Assembly (NCBI GenBank): GCA_009760885.1
Contig: CM019713.1
Span: forward strand, 11,927,774-11,991,773
Direction: 5' to 3'
Length of the DNA stretch: 64,000 nt
Source: Achatina immaculata
Taxonomy: Eukaryota; Mollusca; Gastropoda; Stylommatophora; Achatinidae
The translations under genes were made by a program, and so were the position numbers. Positions 33,671-45,700 of this stretch are shown here, one piece after another. The number at the start of each line of letters is the position of its first letter. Within the stretch, counting starts at the first letter, position 1. The notes beneath the pieces were generated by a model. It saw nothing but the letters and a program-made list of their open reading frames with translations. It was not told the origin of the DNA and did no database searches.

Positions 33671-33964
33671 GTTAGGTTCGAGTCTTGCTTTGCCTTACTG
33701 AATCTAACGATTATGACATTAGCTGATGGCAGTGTCACCTACCTCCTAGTATCATATTCAGATCTTTCGCGATAAGTTTTAATTCCAGTCTCAGGTTGCA
33801 AGCAAAGTCCATTCGCGTAGTAGTAGCAGCAGCAGCACCACCAGTAGTAGTAGTAGTAGTAGTAGTTGTTGTTGTTGTTGTAACAACCAGCGAATGAAAT
33901 ATAATAGCTGGAAATAAAAAAGATTTTGTGGTAAACGAAATATGTCTACGTGTGCTTTTTTTTT

Positions 33965-34690
33965 CGAAGTCTTGTCTTGTCTCATATATCTTTTGTCCAA
34001 ACGTCGTGGTGGGGCTCGACGAGTTGTTTCATACTTGTATAATGGGATATTTAATGCTTCTGTAATTTTCTCTCTTCATCTCTTGCTTGGGCGGCCTCTT
34101 CCTCTGTTACCCATAAATCTTAGTGTGAATATTTTGTGTGATATACTGTCTGTCGGTAACCGTGTAACATGGCCAAACCATCAGACTTGCTGTTTCTGGA
34201 TATATTGTAGTGTAATACTTGTGTTACTCCAACCTTTGCTCTGATGGCGTCATTTCTTATTTGGTCTCTTTTTGTCACATTTAGTATTCTCTTTAAGCAT
34301 CTAATTTCTGTCGTGATGACTTTTCTTTTGTTCTTGGTTGTTAGTGTCCATGTGTGACATTGATGGCATAGAGTAAGGAGGAAAATTATGTTGTATAGTG
34401 CACTTTTAGTTTCATTTGTGATGTATTTGTTTTTCAGTAAAGGAGTCATTTGTCCAATAACCTGATTTCCTTTATTGCATCTTCTCTCAATCTCAGCATC
34501 AATTGTCCCTGCGGATGATATTATGCTAGCTAGCTATTTGAAATGTTTCACTGTTTCAAGGGCTGGTTGTCTATGAAGATCTTTGTTGTGATTTCTTCTC
34601 TCGCTATGGTCATGACTTCCGGCTCTGTAAGTTTTATGATTAGTTTGTCCTTCTTTCCTGTAGCCTTGTCTTTGTCTAGATGTGTGGGTA
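33965..34690 (-). mobile_element. RTE-like LINE fragment, family RTE-5, first copy
   Basis: Minus-strand C-terminal text with KSALYNIIFLLTLCHQC, RCLKRILNVTKRDQIRN and AKVGVTQVL. The YLGS-equivalent region and the 3' end are present; the rest is truncated. Confidence 0.65.
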
Positions 34691-34702
34691 TGTATGTTTA
34701 AA

Positions 34703-34853
34703 TGGATACCTGAGTTCTTCTGGAGTTGGGGAAATAAAAGCAGCCAGGCGTGATACTGACCATATCACCCTCTAGTGCGCTGACAGGTCAAGGAAAATAT
34801 GGGCACTAACACAATATCCCTATGTGCCTCTAAGGCATGACAGGATTTACCTT
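34703..34853 (+). mobile_element. SINE-A, 5'-truncated
   Basis: Matches the body of the SINE at 5570-5822 (GGAGTTGGGGAAATAAAAGC, GACCATATCACCCTC, CCTCTAAGGCATGACAGG) but lacks the tRNA-like head. Confidence 0.8.
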
Positions 34854-34894
34854 TATCTTAATGCAGATATAATTTCTCTAGAAATAAATAATAG

Positions 34895-35700
34895 CTGGTT
34901 ACTCGAATCTGTCCCCTTGGCACACCAGTCTTCTCCTTCTTCTTCTTGGTCTGCTTATGTCATTAGCGTCGCAAGGGCATCGGTTCAGAGCAAGGTGAGA
35001 GGCCTGGGTAACTGTTGTGTCTTGTTTCCTCAGTGTGTCTTCCCACCCCATCTATCGCCTTTTTTCCTTGGTCGTCCTTGAGCCTTATGTCCAGACGTTT
35101 TCGAGCTGTATGCGCGTCCTGCTGCTTGTTCTAGATTCTCGCGTATCAAGTGCCCGAACCACTTACACTCTGATTTTTAGTCCTTGACTGGTATTGTTCC
35201 CACCATTTGCCGGATTATTTCAGTTCGCACTTGGTCCCATCTTGTCTTGTCTTATATTTTTCGTATGCATTTCATCTCGCATGCTGCTATCTTTCTGTTG
35301 TGATATTTGGTGAGTGTCCATGTTTGGCATTGATAACACAGAATCAGGGTAAATTTTGTTTGAAAGGGTTTTTTTTAAAGTGTCCATTGAGATATTTGGA
35401 TGTTTTAGGATTGGTGCAAATTGATAGGCAACATTGTTTGCTTTATGAATTCTACATTTAATTTCCCTGTCTCTGTTTCCATTCTCAGTAAATATGTTTC
35501 CTAGATAGTTGAATTAAGTAATCTGCTGGAATTTGGTGTTATTTATATAAATGTTACTTTCTCTTGGAGTTCTTCTTATCATCAGCGTTTCTGTTTTGTC
35601 AATATTCTTAAAATATTGTATTCTTTGCAACTGCAGTCAAGTCTACTGGTGTGATTTTGTAGTTCATCATTTTGGTGTAGCTTTGGTCATCTATCAGTAG
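34895..35700 (-). mobile_element. RTE-like LINE fragment, second RTE-5-like copy
   Basis: Minus-strand text with KTETLMIRRTPRES, NYLGNIFTENGNRDREIK and a C-terminal WEDTLRKQDTTVTQAS region, ending in an Arg-rich (AAG)n-type tail near 34925-34945. It is a separate copy from 33965-34690, because both contain the 3' end. Confidence 0.65.
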
Positions 35701-35982
35701 AAGTACTGTAGGCTTTTTCTGGTACATACGAGTGTATTTATTAAAGAACTTGTCAGAAATTATATCTCTTGTAGACATTGTCAAACTGCGTGATTGTAAA
35801 AAAAAAATCTAACGCCGCAACAAATTATCACCTTCTCCAAAAGCGGCCGCAAGCTGTTGTGCTCCGTATGCAAGGTTAACTACTTGCAATCTTCTTCATC
35901 CTTTGTATATTCTTTATGTCATATGCAGTTTTTCTGCACAGAAATTTTAAAGGTCTGAAATACCTCCACTATCCCGTGCAAT

Positions 35983-36360
35983 TGAGAAACACATAAATGC
36001 CTTTGAATGTAAATGCTACAGAAGAGTTCTCCAAATATCATGGACACAAAAAAGAACAAATATATCTATACTACAAGAGCTTAATATTGAAGAAGGCTGG
36101 CTAGTAAAGAGGACTAAAGAGAGAAAACTTAAATATTTTGAACACATTAAACGTCATGATAATTTAGAGAAGACCATTTTGGAAGGATACATAATGGAAA
36201 AAAGAAAAAGAGGAAGACCAAAACGAAGATGGCTGCAAGAAATCGTTGACGATCTGCAGATGGACGCAGCAGCAGGCCATCTTGCTCACAACCGAGAGGC
36301 CAACAGGAGTGCTGTTTGGGAGGCAAAGTTCCGCAAGGGACATGTAAATGAATGAATGAA
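35983..36360 (+). mobile_element. RTE-2 LINE, 5'-truncated, with 11-bp TSD
   Basis: A 378-bp insertion flanked by TCCCGTGCAAT (35972-35982 and 36361-36371). Contains the C-terminal RTE-2 text (KRKRGRPKRRWLQEIVDDLQ) and the (AATG)n 3' tail. The clean TSD fixes the RTE-2 3' end and tail type. Confidence 0.9.
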
Positions 36361-36474
36361 TCCCGTGCAATAGTTGGATTCTTAAGTTGACCTGCAGGTG
36401 TAAATTCTTCAAATCAGAAACAGCGATGATTTCACAATATAATACAGTGTCGTAACAGCTTTCGTCAAAATACA

Positions 36475-36548
36475 AAATAACAGACGAAGCACGTTTGACG
36501 TGGAGAAGAAATAATGATAGGTGAATGACCAGGATTTGAAACATGCAG
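36475..36548 (-). mobile_element. SINE-C fragment
   Basis: Minus-strand body piece (GAAGCACGTTTGACGTGG side, GGATTTGAAAC), followed by CAGGGCCGTCAC and a long G tract. Confidence 0.4.
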
Positions 36549-38399
36549 GGCCGTCACTAATGATTTTGGGGGGGGGGGGGGAATTGGAAAAAAAAAAGAA
36601 TGCGAAAATAAATTATGAAGAAAATGCAAGTTAATTTATTATTGACCACGCCTACTCGCGGATCGGTCCATCTTGGGGAAAAGGATTCAAAATGCATGAT
36701 TTCTCTCTTCGGGTGGGGGGCGGGGCGAGAAAGAAGGAAACAGTTTCTGTGGTACAGAAAGATAAACATTATAGCATAGCTACAGACTGTATTCCAGGCG
36801 TAAGTCACACTGAATAATTAGAGATAAAAGTGATGACGACTGATCCTAAAAATCAAGGCAGATAGAGGTGTGTGGTTCATTTTTTTTTTTTTTTGCAGCC
36901 GTATTTAACAATTAACACTGTTTACAAGATTTGTTAATACAGATCCAGATGATAGCAATATTCGTGAGCATTTTCTTTATTTCATTCCTTTATAAACCAC
37001 TACAGACTGAATATTAACCGAATATATTTGGGGGGGGATGACTAACGCATTAGAGACTTAAAATCGATAGCTTTTTTTTTCCTTCTTAATCTCCTGTTGT
37101 CAGTGATACCGCAACACGGTTCAGAAATGGTGTTTGTTTCTCTCAGCCATAAAAAAAAAAATTGCATCGTGAAATCCTTATGAAAGCCTGCTACAACTCT
37201 AACGCTCAACCCAATAAGGACCACCCTCTGGGAATCTAGAATCGAAGCCTTTGTCCTTACGAATTTTATGTTTTGAAAGAAATTGCTGAACACGAGTCAG
37301 TGGACAAATTGGCAAGATACGAAACAGTTGCCCTTTAAAAACAGAGATTTTACATTTTTAAGGTGTCTTGTTTTATGACATTATGTTTTAAAACCAGATT
37401 GGTGCTAGTAAATTTATTTACTCTGAAAAATGGCCGAAATTCGATTGAAAGATCTTGTCATGATTTCAGTTTAGCATGAGATCAGTCAAAACTTACACTA
37501 TACTGATCTCTTCCTGATTTTGCGAATATGAAAACAAGAAAACGTTCATTTTAAACGCTAGTGAAACAACAGAAGTGCAAATAACGTGCAGACATGGGTG
37601 TTAAAAACTAAAATATATACAGAACATTGTTTGTGGTTTAAAAGCTCATCGTTCTGCGTATTGTGTGCATTATAATTATATAAATAATATATCTACATTC
37701 ATTTTTGTTGTTTCTCACTTTGCAATATTCGTGAGCATTTTCTTTATTTCATTCCTATATTAGCCACTACAGGCCAAACAAATGTTCACCAGTGTTTGCA
37801 ACAACTACCAATTTTATTTAATTAAATTAAAATAAAAAGAAAGAGTGTCATGATGATGACGACATTGATGATAATAATAAATGTATAGTTTATCTTATGA
37901 TTTTAAAATTAATTTATAAATTATTGTTAATGCTATTTAAAATTACCGACCGAACTTGTTAAAGCTTACATAACATGTTCGGGTTAAAGATATCACATGT
38001 TAATTTCAGAATTGAACAAGGTAGCTACAGCACAGGGAGATAAAATTCTTTGGGCCGGCCACAGACGCATGGATTTCTACAGGACAGTTTTTACTAAATT
38101 TTTTTTGGATCATGCCTCCACCCCAGTGCCTCAAAGATTTACCTCCCCCCCCCCCCCCCCGCAGTATAATAGTCAACCAAGTTCAATATATTCTAATTGC
38201 CTTCCAAAATATTAATTGCCCCATTGGCCGCACGTTGGGAAACTGCGATAGGACGAGCAACCGCCTAGCCAGAGAGTACATCGTACTTATCGACTTGGCC
38301 ATTCCTACATATTCATGGCCATCTTTTACATCCGGAGATGTAAGATGGACAAGTCGATGAATGCGCTGTGATCGCCTTATTGGAAGCCGCGGAGAGAGT

Positions 38400-38540
38400 C
38401 CTTGTCATTCTCCTGTCATTTTTCTTTCTCTCGTGTCTAAAGTACTTCGTTTACTATTTTCCGAAGGTTAGCCACGCAACACTATGAGCTGCTACTTGTG
38501 CTGGCCTTGTGCGTCTCTCGTGGCAAAATTTGGTGGTTCT
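38400..38540 (+). mobile_element. SINE-C fragment
   Basis: CATTCTCCTGTCATTTTTC, TTTCTCTCGTGTCTAAAG and ACTTCGTTTACTATTTT follow the SINE-C body order; the head is lost. Confidence 0.45.
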
Positions 38541-39389
38541 ATCCGGCGTGGAGGCAAAAGAAGTGAACAACTAGTTCGTCTTTGAGGAAATATGGCCAGA
38601 AGAAATTCTAACCGCATACAATCCATCCCTTATTTAATTAATGGAATACGTGTCGTTCTTAGCGACACTATTTTCTTTACAACATAACGCAGATATATTG
38701 CGTATTTATTAAACGTTTTAGTCGAACATTATTTCATTTTGCCTGGCAAAAGATAAAATGGACGACCTCTCCTCAGATGGACTCGGGACATCACGGAAAG
38801 TCTGATTGTGTCACTGCAAGACTTGCGCAAGACCGTGTGAGAGGGACAACGTTCATGTTACATGAATGAATGAATGAATCTTACTTTGCACCCCCACCCC
38901 CCAAACAAAAAAAAAGATTAATAATTTAAGTTGGTCCAGCAGGAAATTGATAGAAACCAAATTTTGTCAGAGTTGATAAAACACAACTGTGCAGGTCATC
39001 ATAGACAAGAATAGGAACTCTTCAAGAGTTAAGTTATATTTTTTTATGTACCAAATAAAATGGCAGCGAGTCGTCTGGTTTTTAGTATGTAAAATTCCGT
39101 ATTTCTCATATTTTTACATGCTGAAATTCTCTCCATTAAAAATGATTCGTTCAAAACAATTTTTTAACGTAGACGAGGCAGAATATTTTTTTGCAGTCTT
39201 CACAGTGGGAAATAAAAGTTTGAATTTAGATACGCAAAAACTTCTGAATGCTCAGTCCAGTGTGGCGATTAGCGCGTGCCATGCCACAGAACTAGGTTTA
39301 GCTATTTATTTTTTTTTTTTTAAAAGTAATAATAAATGTCATCCACCAGTCTCTGACCATGGTACTAAGAATTCACTATTTCCTAGTTA

Positions 39390-39500
39390 TGTGATGCAGT
39401 GTACATGGTGTTCCAAAAGTTTCTTTACACTTTCTGGAGATCACTGTAGGGGGCCCCCTAGACTTACTGACCTGACACTTTGTAACTTTTTCTCGTAGGG
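39390..39500 (+). pseudogene. Possible mariner-like transposase C-terminal relic
   Basis: The end of a + strand ORF reads DHCRGPPRLTDLTLCNFFS. Tc1/mariner-type DDE transposases commonly carry PPRSPDLTPCDFFLW-like text around the third catalytic Asp. Here the second Asp of that motif is Asn. Too short for a firm call, and no terminal repeats are seen. Confidence 0.35.
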
Positions 39501-39650
39501 TAAAAGCAGTATTTATGTACCCCCAGTTTCACAGGATCTTACCATTCTGAAGCTGTGAATCACTGATGTCATCACATCTGTTACTTTAATTATGCTACGT
39601 AATACCCAGGAGGAACTTTATTATCACATTGATGTGTGTATCCCACAGGG

Positions 39651-40442
39651 AACCTTTGGTATGCTGACAACACAGTACTGATAGCTGAGAACCAACAAGA
39701 CCTGCAAAATCTCTTGGATAAAGTCGCCAAAGAAAGTGAACAGAAAGGCCTTACTTTAAACATCAAAAAGACAGAGACTATGGTTATATCTAAGAAACAG
39801 AATCCACCAGCATGCAGTATTAAATTAAACGGAACTGTTCTAAAGCAGGTGCAGAAATTCTAATACCTTGGAGCAGTAATAACTTCAGATGGGAAATGCA
39901 GAACAGAAATTAGGAACAGAATAGGCCAAGCAAAGACTGCATTTCAGAGAATGAGAACCATATTGACCAACACATCCTTTATCAATGAATGTTAGAAAAC
40001 GAGTCCTAAAATGCTATATTGAACCTATCTTGTTATATGGAAGTGAATCATGGACAATAGGCAAGTCTGCACAAAAATCATTGGAAGCAGCAGAAATGTG
40101 GTTTATTAGAAGAATGTTGCGAATCCCCTGGACAGCAAAAATAACTAATGAAGAATGTAGGAGAAGAGCTGGAGAGACAAAAAACCTTGTCAAAAAGATA
40201 AGAGAGAGACAATGTACTTTCATAGGACATGCAATGAGAAGAGGGGGCATTGAAAATATTATAACAACAGGAAAAATAGAAGGAAGAAGATCAAGAGGAA
40301 GACCAAGAGAAATGATACTGGACAGTCTGATGGGATGGTGTGAGAGGAGATCACCAACTGAGCTGATGGCCTACATGAAGGATTGCGTACTCTGGAGAAG
40401 GATAATAACCAACGCCAGTCGGCACGGCACATGATGATGATG
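39651..40442 (+). mobile_element. RTE-3 LINE, 5'-truncated, with 11-bp TSD
   Basis: A 792-bp insertion flanked by ATCCCACAGGG (39640-39650 and 40443-40453). It starts inside the RT palm (WYADNTVLIAENQQDLQNLL; the usual YADD reads YADN) and runs to the C-terminus (SRGRPREMILDSLMGW) and a (ATG)n tail. Two frame breaks are seen, near 39862 and 39988. Confidence 0.9.
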
Positions 40443-40665
40443 ATCCCACAGGGTGGGGGTAGGGGAACACTCACAGCGAGTCCATGGAAGAACACCCCAG
40501 TGTATTTTCTAAAAATTGTCATTTCAAGTCTTTGAAATAATTATAATTGTTGACTGAAGACTTAGTGAGAAATGGTTGTTTGAGGATATCACTTGTCATG
40601 TATGGACTAATGAACTACTAGTTACTAGAGAAATACACATTCTGAAATGTTTACCAAGTCTAGAG

Positions 40666-40706
40666 TATATTGGCACTTTTTACCCAAGGTAAAAAGTGCC
40701 AATATA
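40666..40706. repeat. 19-bp perfect inverted repeat, 3-nt loop
   Basis: TATATTGGCACTTTTTACC and its exact complement are separated by CAA. Perfect arms; it lies about 50 bp upstream of an RTE-2 copy. Confidence 0.9.
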
Positions 40707-40756
40707 TTATATAATATACAATAAATTATGTAGTTTTTATTATGTAGTTTTTACCC

Positions 40757-41637
40757 ACTTTTTACTGTCACCGTACTTATTTAACTTGTATACTGAAAAT
40801 ATAATGAGGAATGTTAGAGAAGATATAGACAAAGAGTATTACGATGTCATAACAGTTGGAGGTTATGAAATACCAGAGATTAGATATGCTGATGACACAG
40901 TATTACTGTCCACAACACAAAAAGCAATGGAAAAACTAATTGTGTCAGTCTGTAAAAATAATGAAGAGTAAAACCTCTATCTCAATGCAAAGAAAACTAA
41001 ATTGATGACAACTGACAAAACAAATAAGGCAGCTGAAGTATGTATCAATGAGGAAAAATTGGAAGAGGTGGAGAGTTTTGAATATCTTGGATCATTACTA
41101 ACTAATAATGGAGATACATTGAGAGAAATTAAAAAGAAGATGTCTATCGCTCTTCAGAAAGTAAAACAACTAAAGAAGCTGTGGAGAGGAACAGACAAAA
41201 CTACAAAAATAAGATCTTTCCCATTGCAACATATGCCTGTGAGACCTGGACACTTAACAGCTGAGAAACACATAAATGCCTTTGAATGTAAATGCTACAG
41301 AATAAATGCTTCAAATATGAGCACAAAAAAGCAAAAATATCCATACTACAAGAACTTAATATTGAAGAAGACTGGCTAGTAAAGAGGATTAAACAGGGAA
41401 GGCTTAAATATTTTGGACACATTAAACATCATGATAATTTAGAGAAGACCATCTAGGAAGGATACATAATGGGAAAAAGAAAGAGAGGAAGACCAAGGCA
41501 AAGATGGCTACAAGACATCGTTGATAGTCTGCAGATAGATGCATCGGCAGCAGGACATCTTGCTCACAACCGAGAGGCCTACAGGAGAGCTGTTAGGGAG
41601 GCAAAGTTCCACAAGGGACATGCATATGACTGACTGA
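40757..41637 (+). mobile_element. RTE-2 LINE, RT to 3' end
   Basis: Begins in the RT domain (SPYLFNLYTENIMRNVREDI just upstream of the palm), has an intact active site (RYADDTVLLS, unlike the 23497-24965 copy), then YLGSLLTNNGDTLREIK and the C-terminus. A deletion and frame breaks lie around 41215-41265. The tail is a corrupted ATGACTGACTGA. Confidence 0.85.
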
Positions 41638-41924
41638 CCCAAGGAGATGGTTTTGAAGCAGCCAGATATCAGCTGTTATGGGTTTTGCCAAGCTTTATCT
41701 TTGCTGAGCAGCTCCTGTCATGGCTGATTCTACCAGTTTTGGATTTGCTCAGTGGGCCATAGTAGCAAGAGGCAGTATTCATGTTAGAAGTCAAGTTTCG
41801 TTCTAATTTCAATTTTAGTCCTCATTTCCTCCTCTAGTAATGCTGCACTCTCTCCACAAGATTTGGTCCTTTGCAAGTTCTTCCTCAGATCTCATGGCTG
41901 ATACAAAAATCTCACAGAGTAGTT

Positions 41925-42130
41925 AGTTACTAGAAAACTGCACTTCTCAAATGCTGGCTGTGAACTATAGTAATTACTGAGACTGCATTTCTTGGATATT
42001 GATTAAGAACTAGAGTAATTTCTAGAAGGTTACGTTTCTCACGTGTTGACTAAGAACCCTAGTAATTATATAAGGCAGCGTTTCTCAGATATTGACTAAG
42101 AACTACAGTAATTCTGGAATACTGCACTTC
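41925..42130. repeat. Degenerate ~58-bp tandem repeat, four units
   Basis: Units with the pattern CTGCA(C/T)TTCTC, then TATTGACTAAGAAC, then AGTAATT recur four times with much divergence. Confidence 0.6.
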
Positions 42131-42261
42131 TCAAGTGTTGGCTAAACAGTTGGACTAAGCTGCATATTCAGAACAAATGTAGGGTCTGGCAGGGAAACCT
42201 GATGGGTTTCCAATTGGTTATACTTCTTCTGGACCCTATTTTTTTATGTACAGCACTCAGC

Positions 42262-42495
42262 ATGGTCAGCTGAGTGGTTAGGTGCTTGGTTTACTAATCC
42301 GGTGGTACCGGGTTCAGTCCCAGCAATGGAATTTTTTTATGGTACACACCAAAAAGGCCCTTAAGGGTTCACCCAGCTTCTAAAAATGGGTACCAGAGAA
42401 ATCTGGGAAGATAAAGTGCCCAGGCATGGCACCGTGTTCCTCAGTATGCCTTAATGGCATGGAAGCAGGAATAAAGACTCACATGAAGAATCAAA
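42262..42495 (+). mobile_element. tRNA-derived SINE, family SINE-B
   Basis: Head with a box-A-like CAGCTGAGTGG and box-B-like GGTTCAGTCCC (42311-42321), body with ACCCAGCTTCTAAAAATGGG and a 3' A-rich end near 42490. It sits ~50 bp upstream of the GCAT acceptor at 42543. No TSD located. Confidence 0.65.
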
Positions 42496-42543
42496 AAAAA
42501 ATTGCTTATGTTCTATTTAGCTCATAATTTATTCTTTTATTAG

Positions 42544-42761
42544 GAAAGAACAGCACCCTAATTTTGGGCGCACATCAGCGGTGGACAGCTTCCTTAGCTT
42601 CACTGCGAAGTCTCCTAGACAAAGAGCTTGAGAGCATTCGAGACGCTGGGACTTATAAATCTGAACGTGTGATCACTTCTCATCAGGGTCCATCCATTCT
42701 TGTGCAGGGCAGGAAGGAAAACATATTAAACTTCTGTGCAAACAACTACTTAGGATTATCA
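42544..42761 (+). CDS. GCAT: GCAT exon A (N-terminal domain)
   Basis: Acceptor TTATTAG at 42537-42543; enters in phase 1 (one base from the previous exon). Encodes the end of the presequence and the N-terminal arm through [11 protein letters not shown]; donor GTCAGT at 42762. There is no in-frame ATG, so the start codon must lie upstream. Confidence 0.93.
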
Positions 42762-45700
42762 GTCAGTGCCATTTTCTCTCAGTGTTATTCGTTGTGTACT
42801 AAATGAGCTCCTGAATATGATGTAGATTGTTGTTGGTGATGATAATAGTGGTGATATACTGTTGGTGGATTGTTGTTGGTGTTGATGATGATATACTGTT
42901 GGTAGATTGTTGTTGGTGATGATGATGATGATATACTATTGGTAGATTGTTGTTGGTGATAATGATGATGATGATGATATTCTATTGGTATATTGTTATT
43001 GGTGATAGCGATGATGATATACTATTGGTATATTGTTGTTGGTGATGATGATGATAATATACTATTGGTAGATTGTTGTTGGTGATGATGATGATATTCT
43101 AATGGTATATTGTTGTTGGTGATAGCGATGATGATATACTATTGGTAGATTGTTGTTGGTGATGATGATGATATATACTATTGGTAGATTGTTGTTGGTG
43201 ATGATGATGATGATGATGATGATATACTATTGGTAGATTGTTGTTGGTGATGATGATGGTGGTGGTGGTGATGATAATGGTGGTGATGATGATGATATAC
43301 TATTGGTAGATTGTTGTTGGTGATGATGATGATGATATACTTTTGGTAGATTGTTGTTGGTGATAATGATGATGATATTCTATTGGTATATTGTTGTTGG
43401 TGATAGTGATGATGATATGCTATTGGTAGATTGTTGTTGGTGATGATGATGATAATATACTATTGGTAAATTGTTGTTGGTGATGATGATGATATTCTAT
43501 TGGTATATTGTTGTTGGTGATAGCGATGATGATATACTATTGGTAGATTGTTGTTGGTGATGATGATGATAATATACTATTGGTAGATTGTTGTTGGTGA
43601 TGATGATGGTGGTGGTGGTGGTGTGATGATGATGATGATGATGATGATGATGTACTGTTTACTTTAGCTGGCAGACATCACACTTTTAATTTAAATGCAG
43701 GCAAGTTTCATCATTTGGAAATAAACTTTGTTGTTCTAAAAATGGCTTCATTACAGTCGAGACATTCCCATACCCGCTCAGAATGGGTTTGCTGGCAGCA
43801 GGGACACTCTGGGTACTGTGCTCATTTCTGTGACAGATTTTCTAGAGTTTTGCTGGACAGCAGCAATCTGACCCGCTCTTCTCGTGATTTCCAGCTGCCA
43901 AAGAATTTTTTGCACATGTGTGACAGTGCGCATGAACATTCAGTCCCACTTCCTAGAGACTGAGGGAAAATTTATTGCTGGATGATTCATGAGAAAAAGT
44001 CCCTGCCACTTCAGATAGGATTACATCCAGGGCAAACATGTAACCCTGAGACCAACAGGTTCCCCCCCCCCCCCCCATCAAAGATTAAAGATTACAGTGC
44101 TAGTTTTGGGGTTTTTTTAACCAGACTCCAGTTTTACTTCTCAACTGGCACAGGTATAGAGGTTCAGTCTTTTGTCAGTAATTCCCAGTCTGCTTGACTT
44201 GTAGAAGTCTCTCATGGATTCCTCACAAATATCCCTGTATCTCAGTCTATCTCGTAGCTTCCTTACCTAAAGAAATTATGTAGTTTTTAGTTAACACTTG
44301 TCCTTCGTCTCTTAGAAAACTGAACAACACCCACAATACACGTACATTTTTTGTTATCATTCATCACAGACACCTTACTTTGTTGGGAAATGATGTTGTG
44401 TCATTTTTTTGGGTTTTTTTTAGCATTTATCATAGTTTAAAACTATGAACTCACAGCTACGAAACAAAACCATTTAGGTGTAATTATTTGAAAAAAAATT
44501 TGGAAAGCTATTTAAACAACTTATGCTTGATAATACAAAGATTTTGCAAGAATAGGCTGCTGATTTGTGTAATGATTACATCAAGAGATTTGCCTTTTCT
44601 TTGTTCCACAGAGTCATCCAGCTGTTGTGGAAGCAGGCAAGAAAGCTATAGATTCACATGGGGCTGGGTTAAGTTCTGTGCGCTTCATCTGTGGGACACA
44701 GGTATTTATGTTTTTTAAAAATATCTAGGACTAAATATCTAGCTTTTGTGCATTTGGGTCAGAATTTTACATTCTAGCATAAAGTTAGAATTACAAAGGC
44801 AGCATTGGTCTTTAAAAAATCTTGAGAAAATATTGCAGTCAAAAGTTATAAGCATGAAAACAGAGTTAAGATTATACAACTCATATGTAATACCTACCCA
44901 TGTTTGGAAGCATGTAAAAGCTGGGAAACAACTAAAGAAATAGAAAACAGATTAAATGCAAATGAAATCAAATATCTGAGGAAAATACTCTGTATATAGT
45001 GGAATGATTTCAAGACTAACACAGTGATAAGGAAAATGAGTACACAATAACCAATTTAATCAGTGATCAGAAAAGGAGATGGACACATATCGGCCACATG
45101 ATGAGAAGAACCAGTCAGAGAATCCCAAAACAAGCTGTTAAATTGGACACAACAGGACAAAGAGAAAGAGGTCGAGCATGTGGAAACTCTTAAAGAGAAC
45201 GTTGTTGAGAGAGGCAAAATTAGTGGCCATAACCTTTGACGAGGTTGAAAAAACTCACAGAAAACAGAAAAACATGGTGAACCACAAGTCAAGCCCTATG
45301 TGATGTTTAATGGCACCGAAAGGTGTAGGATGTTCATCTCAAGGTCCACTCATTCATTGCAGCATTGAAATTACCATATGAAGAGAATGATGGTTCCTGC
45401 TCCAGATCCAGGAATGATGATCTGTAGCTGACCAAAATGAAAAAGTTCTTGTGGGGGAACGAGCATACTACAGCCTGATGAATGAAAAAGAAGGTCATTG
45501 TGGTCCTTGTCATGTTAGAGCTTAACTCTTCTCCGTGCCTCAGGAAAAAACACGGACGTTCAGTTGGAACTGGAATAAAAGTGCGGGTCTTGATCTGTAT
45601 AGGGGGTATAGTTGTAAAATGGAATAGAAAACAGTATTACCATGTACTTATTATGTTTCAAAATATAACTAAATGTATGAAGATTTCATAAATGCAGAGT

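Larger units (their letters stand above)
33671..42543 (+). other. Probable GCAT intron 1 or upstream DNA, repeat-filled
   Basis: Holds LINE and SINE copies listed separately, a trinucleotide tract at 33817-33881 (GTA, GCA and GTT units), a C18 tract near 38147, a G12 tract near 36568, an imperfect hairpin near 38293-38360 (ATCGACTTGGCCAT and its near-complement), and AT-rich sequence. No other exon recognised. Confidence 0.4.

Noticed and set aside
35850..35870. An ATG ending in a GT (ATGCAAGGTTAAC) as GCAT exon 1
   Set aside because: Phase would fit, but it gives two codons only, with no presequence and no context; the 33607 candidate is better.
38989..39498. A 169-codon + strand ORF as a host gene
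   Set aside because: Composition is AT-driven, with a poly-Phe run from a T tract; only its last ~20 codons resemble a transposase relic.
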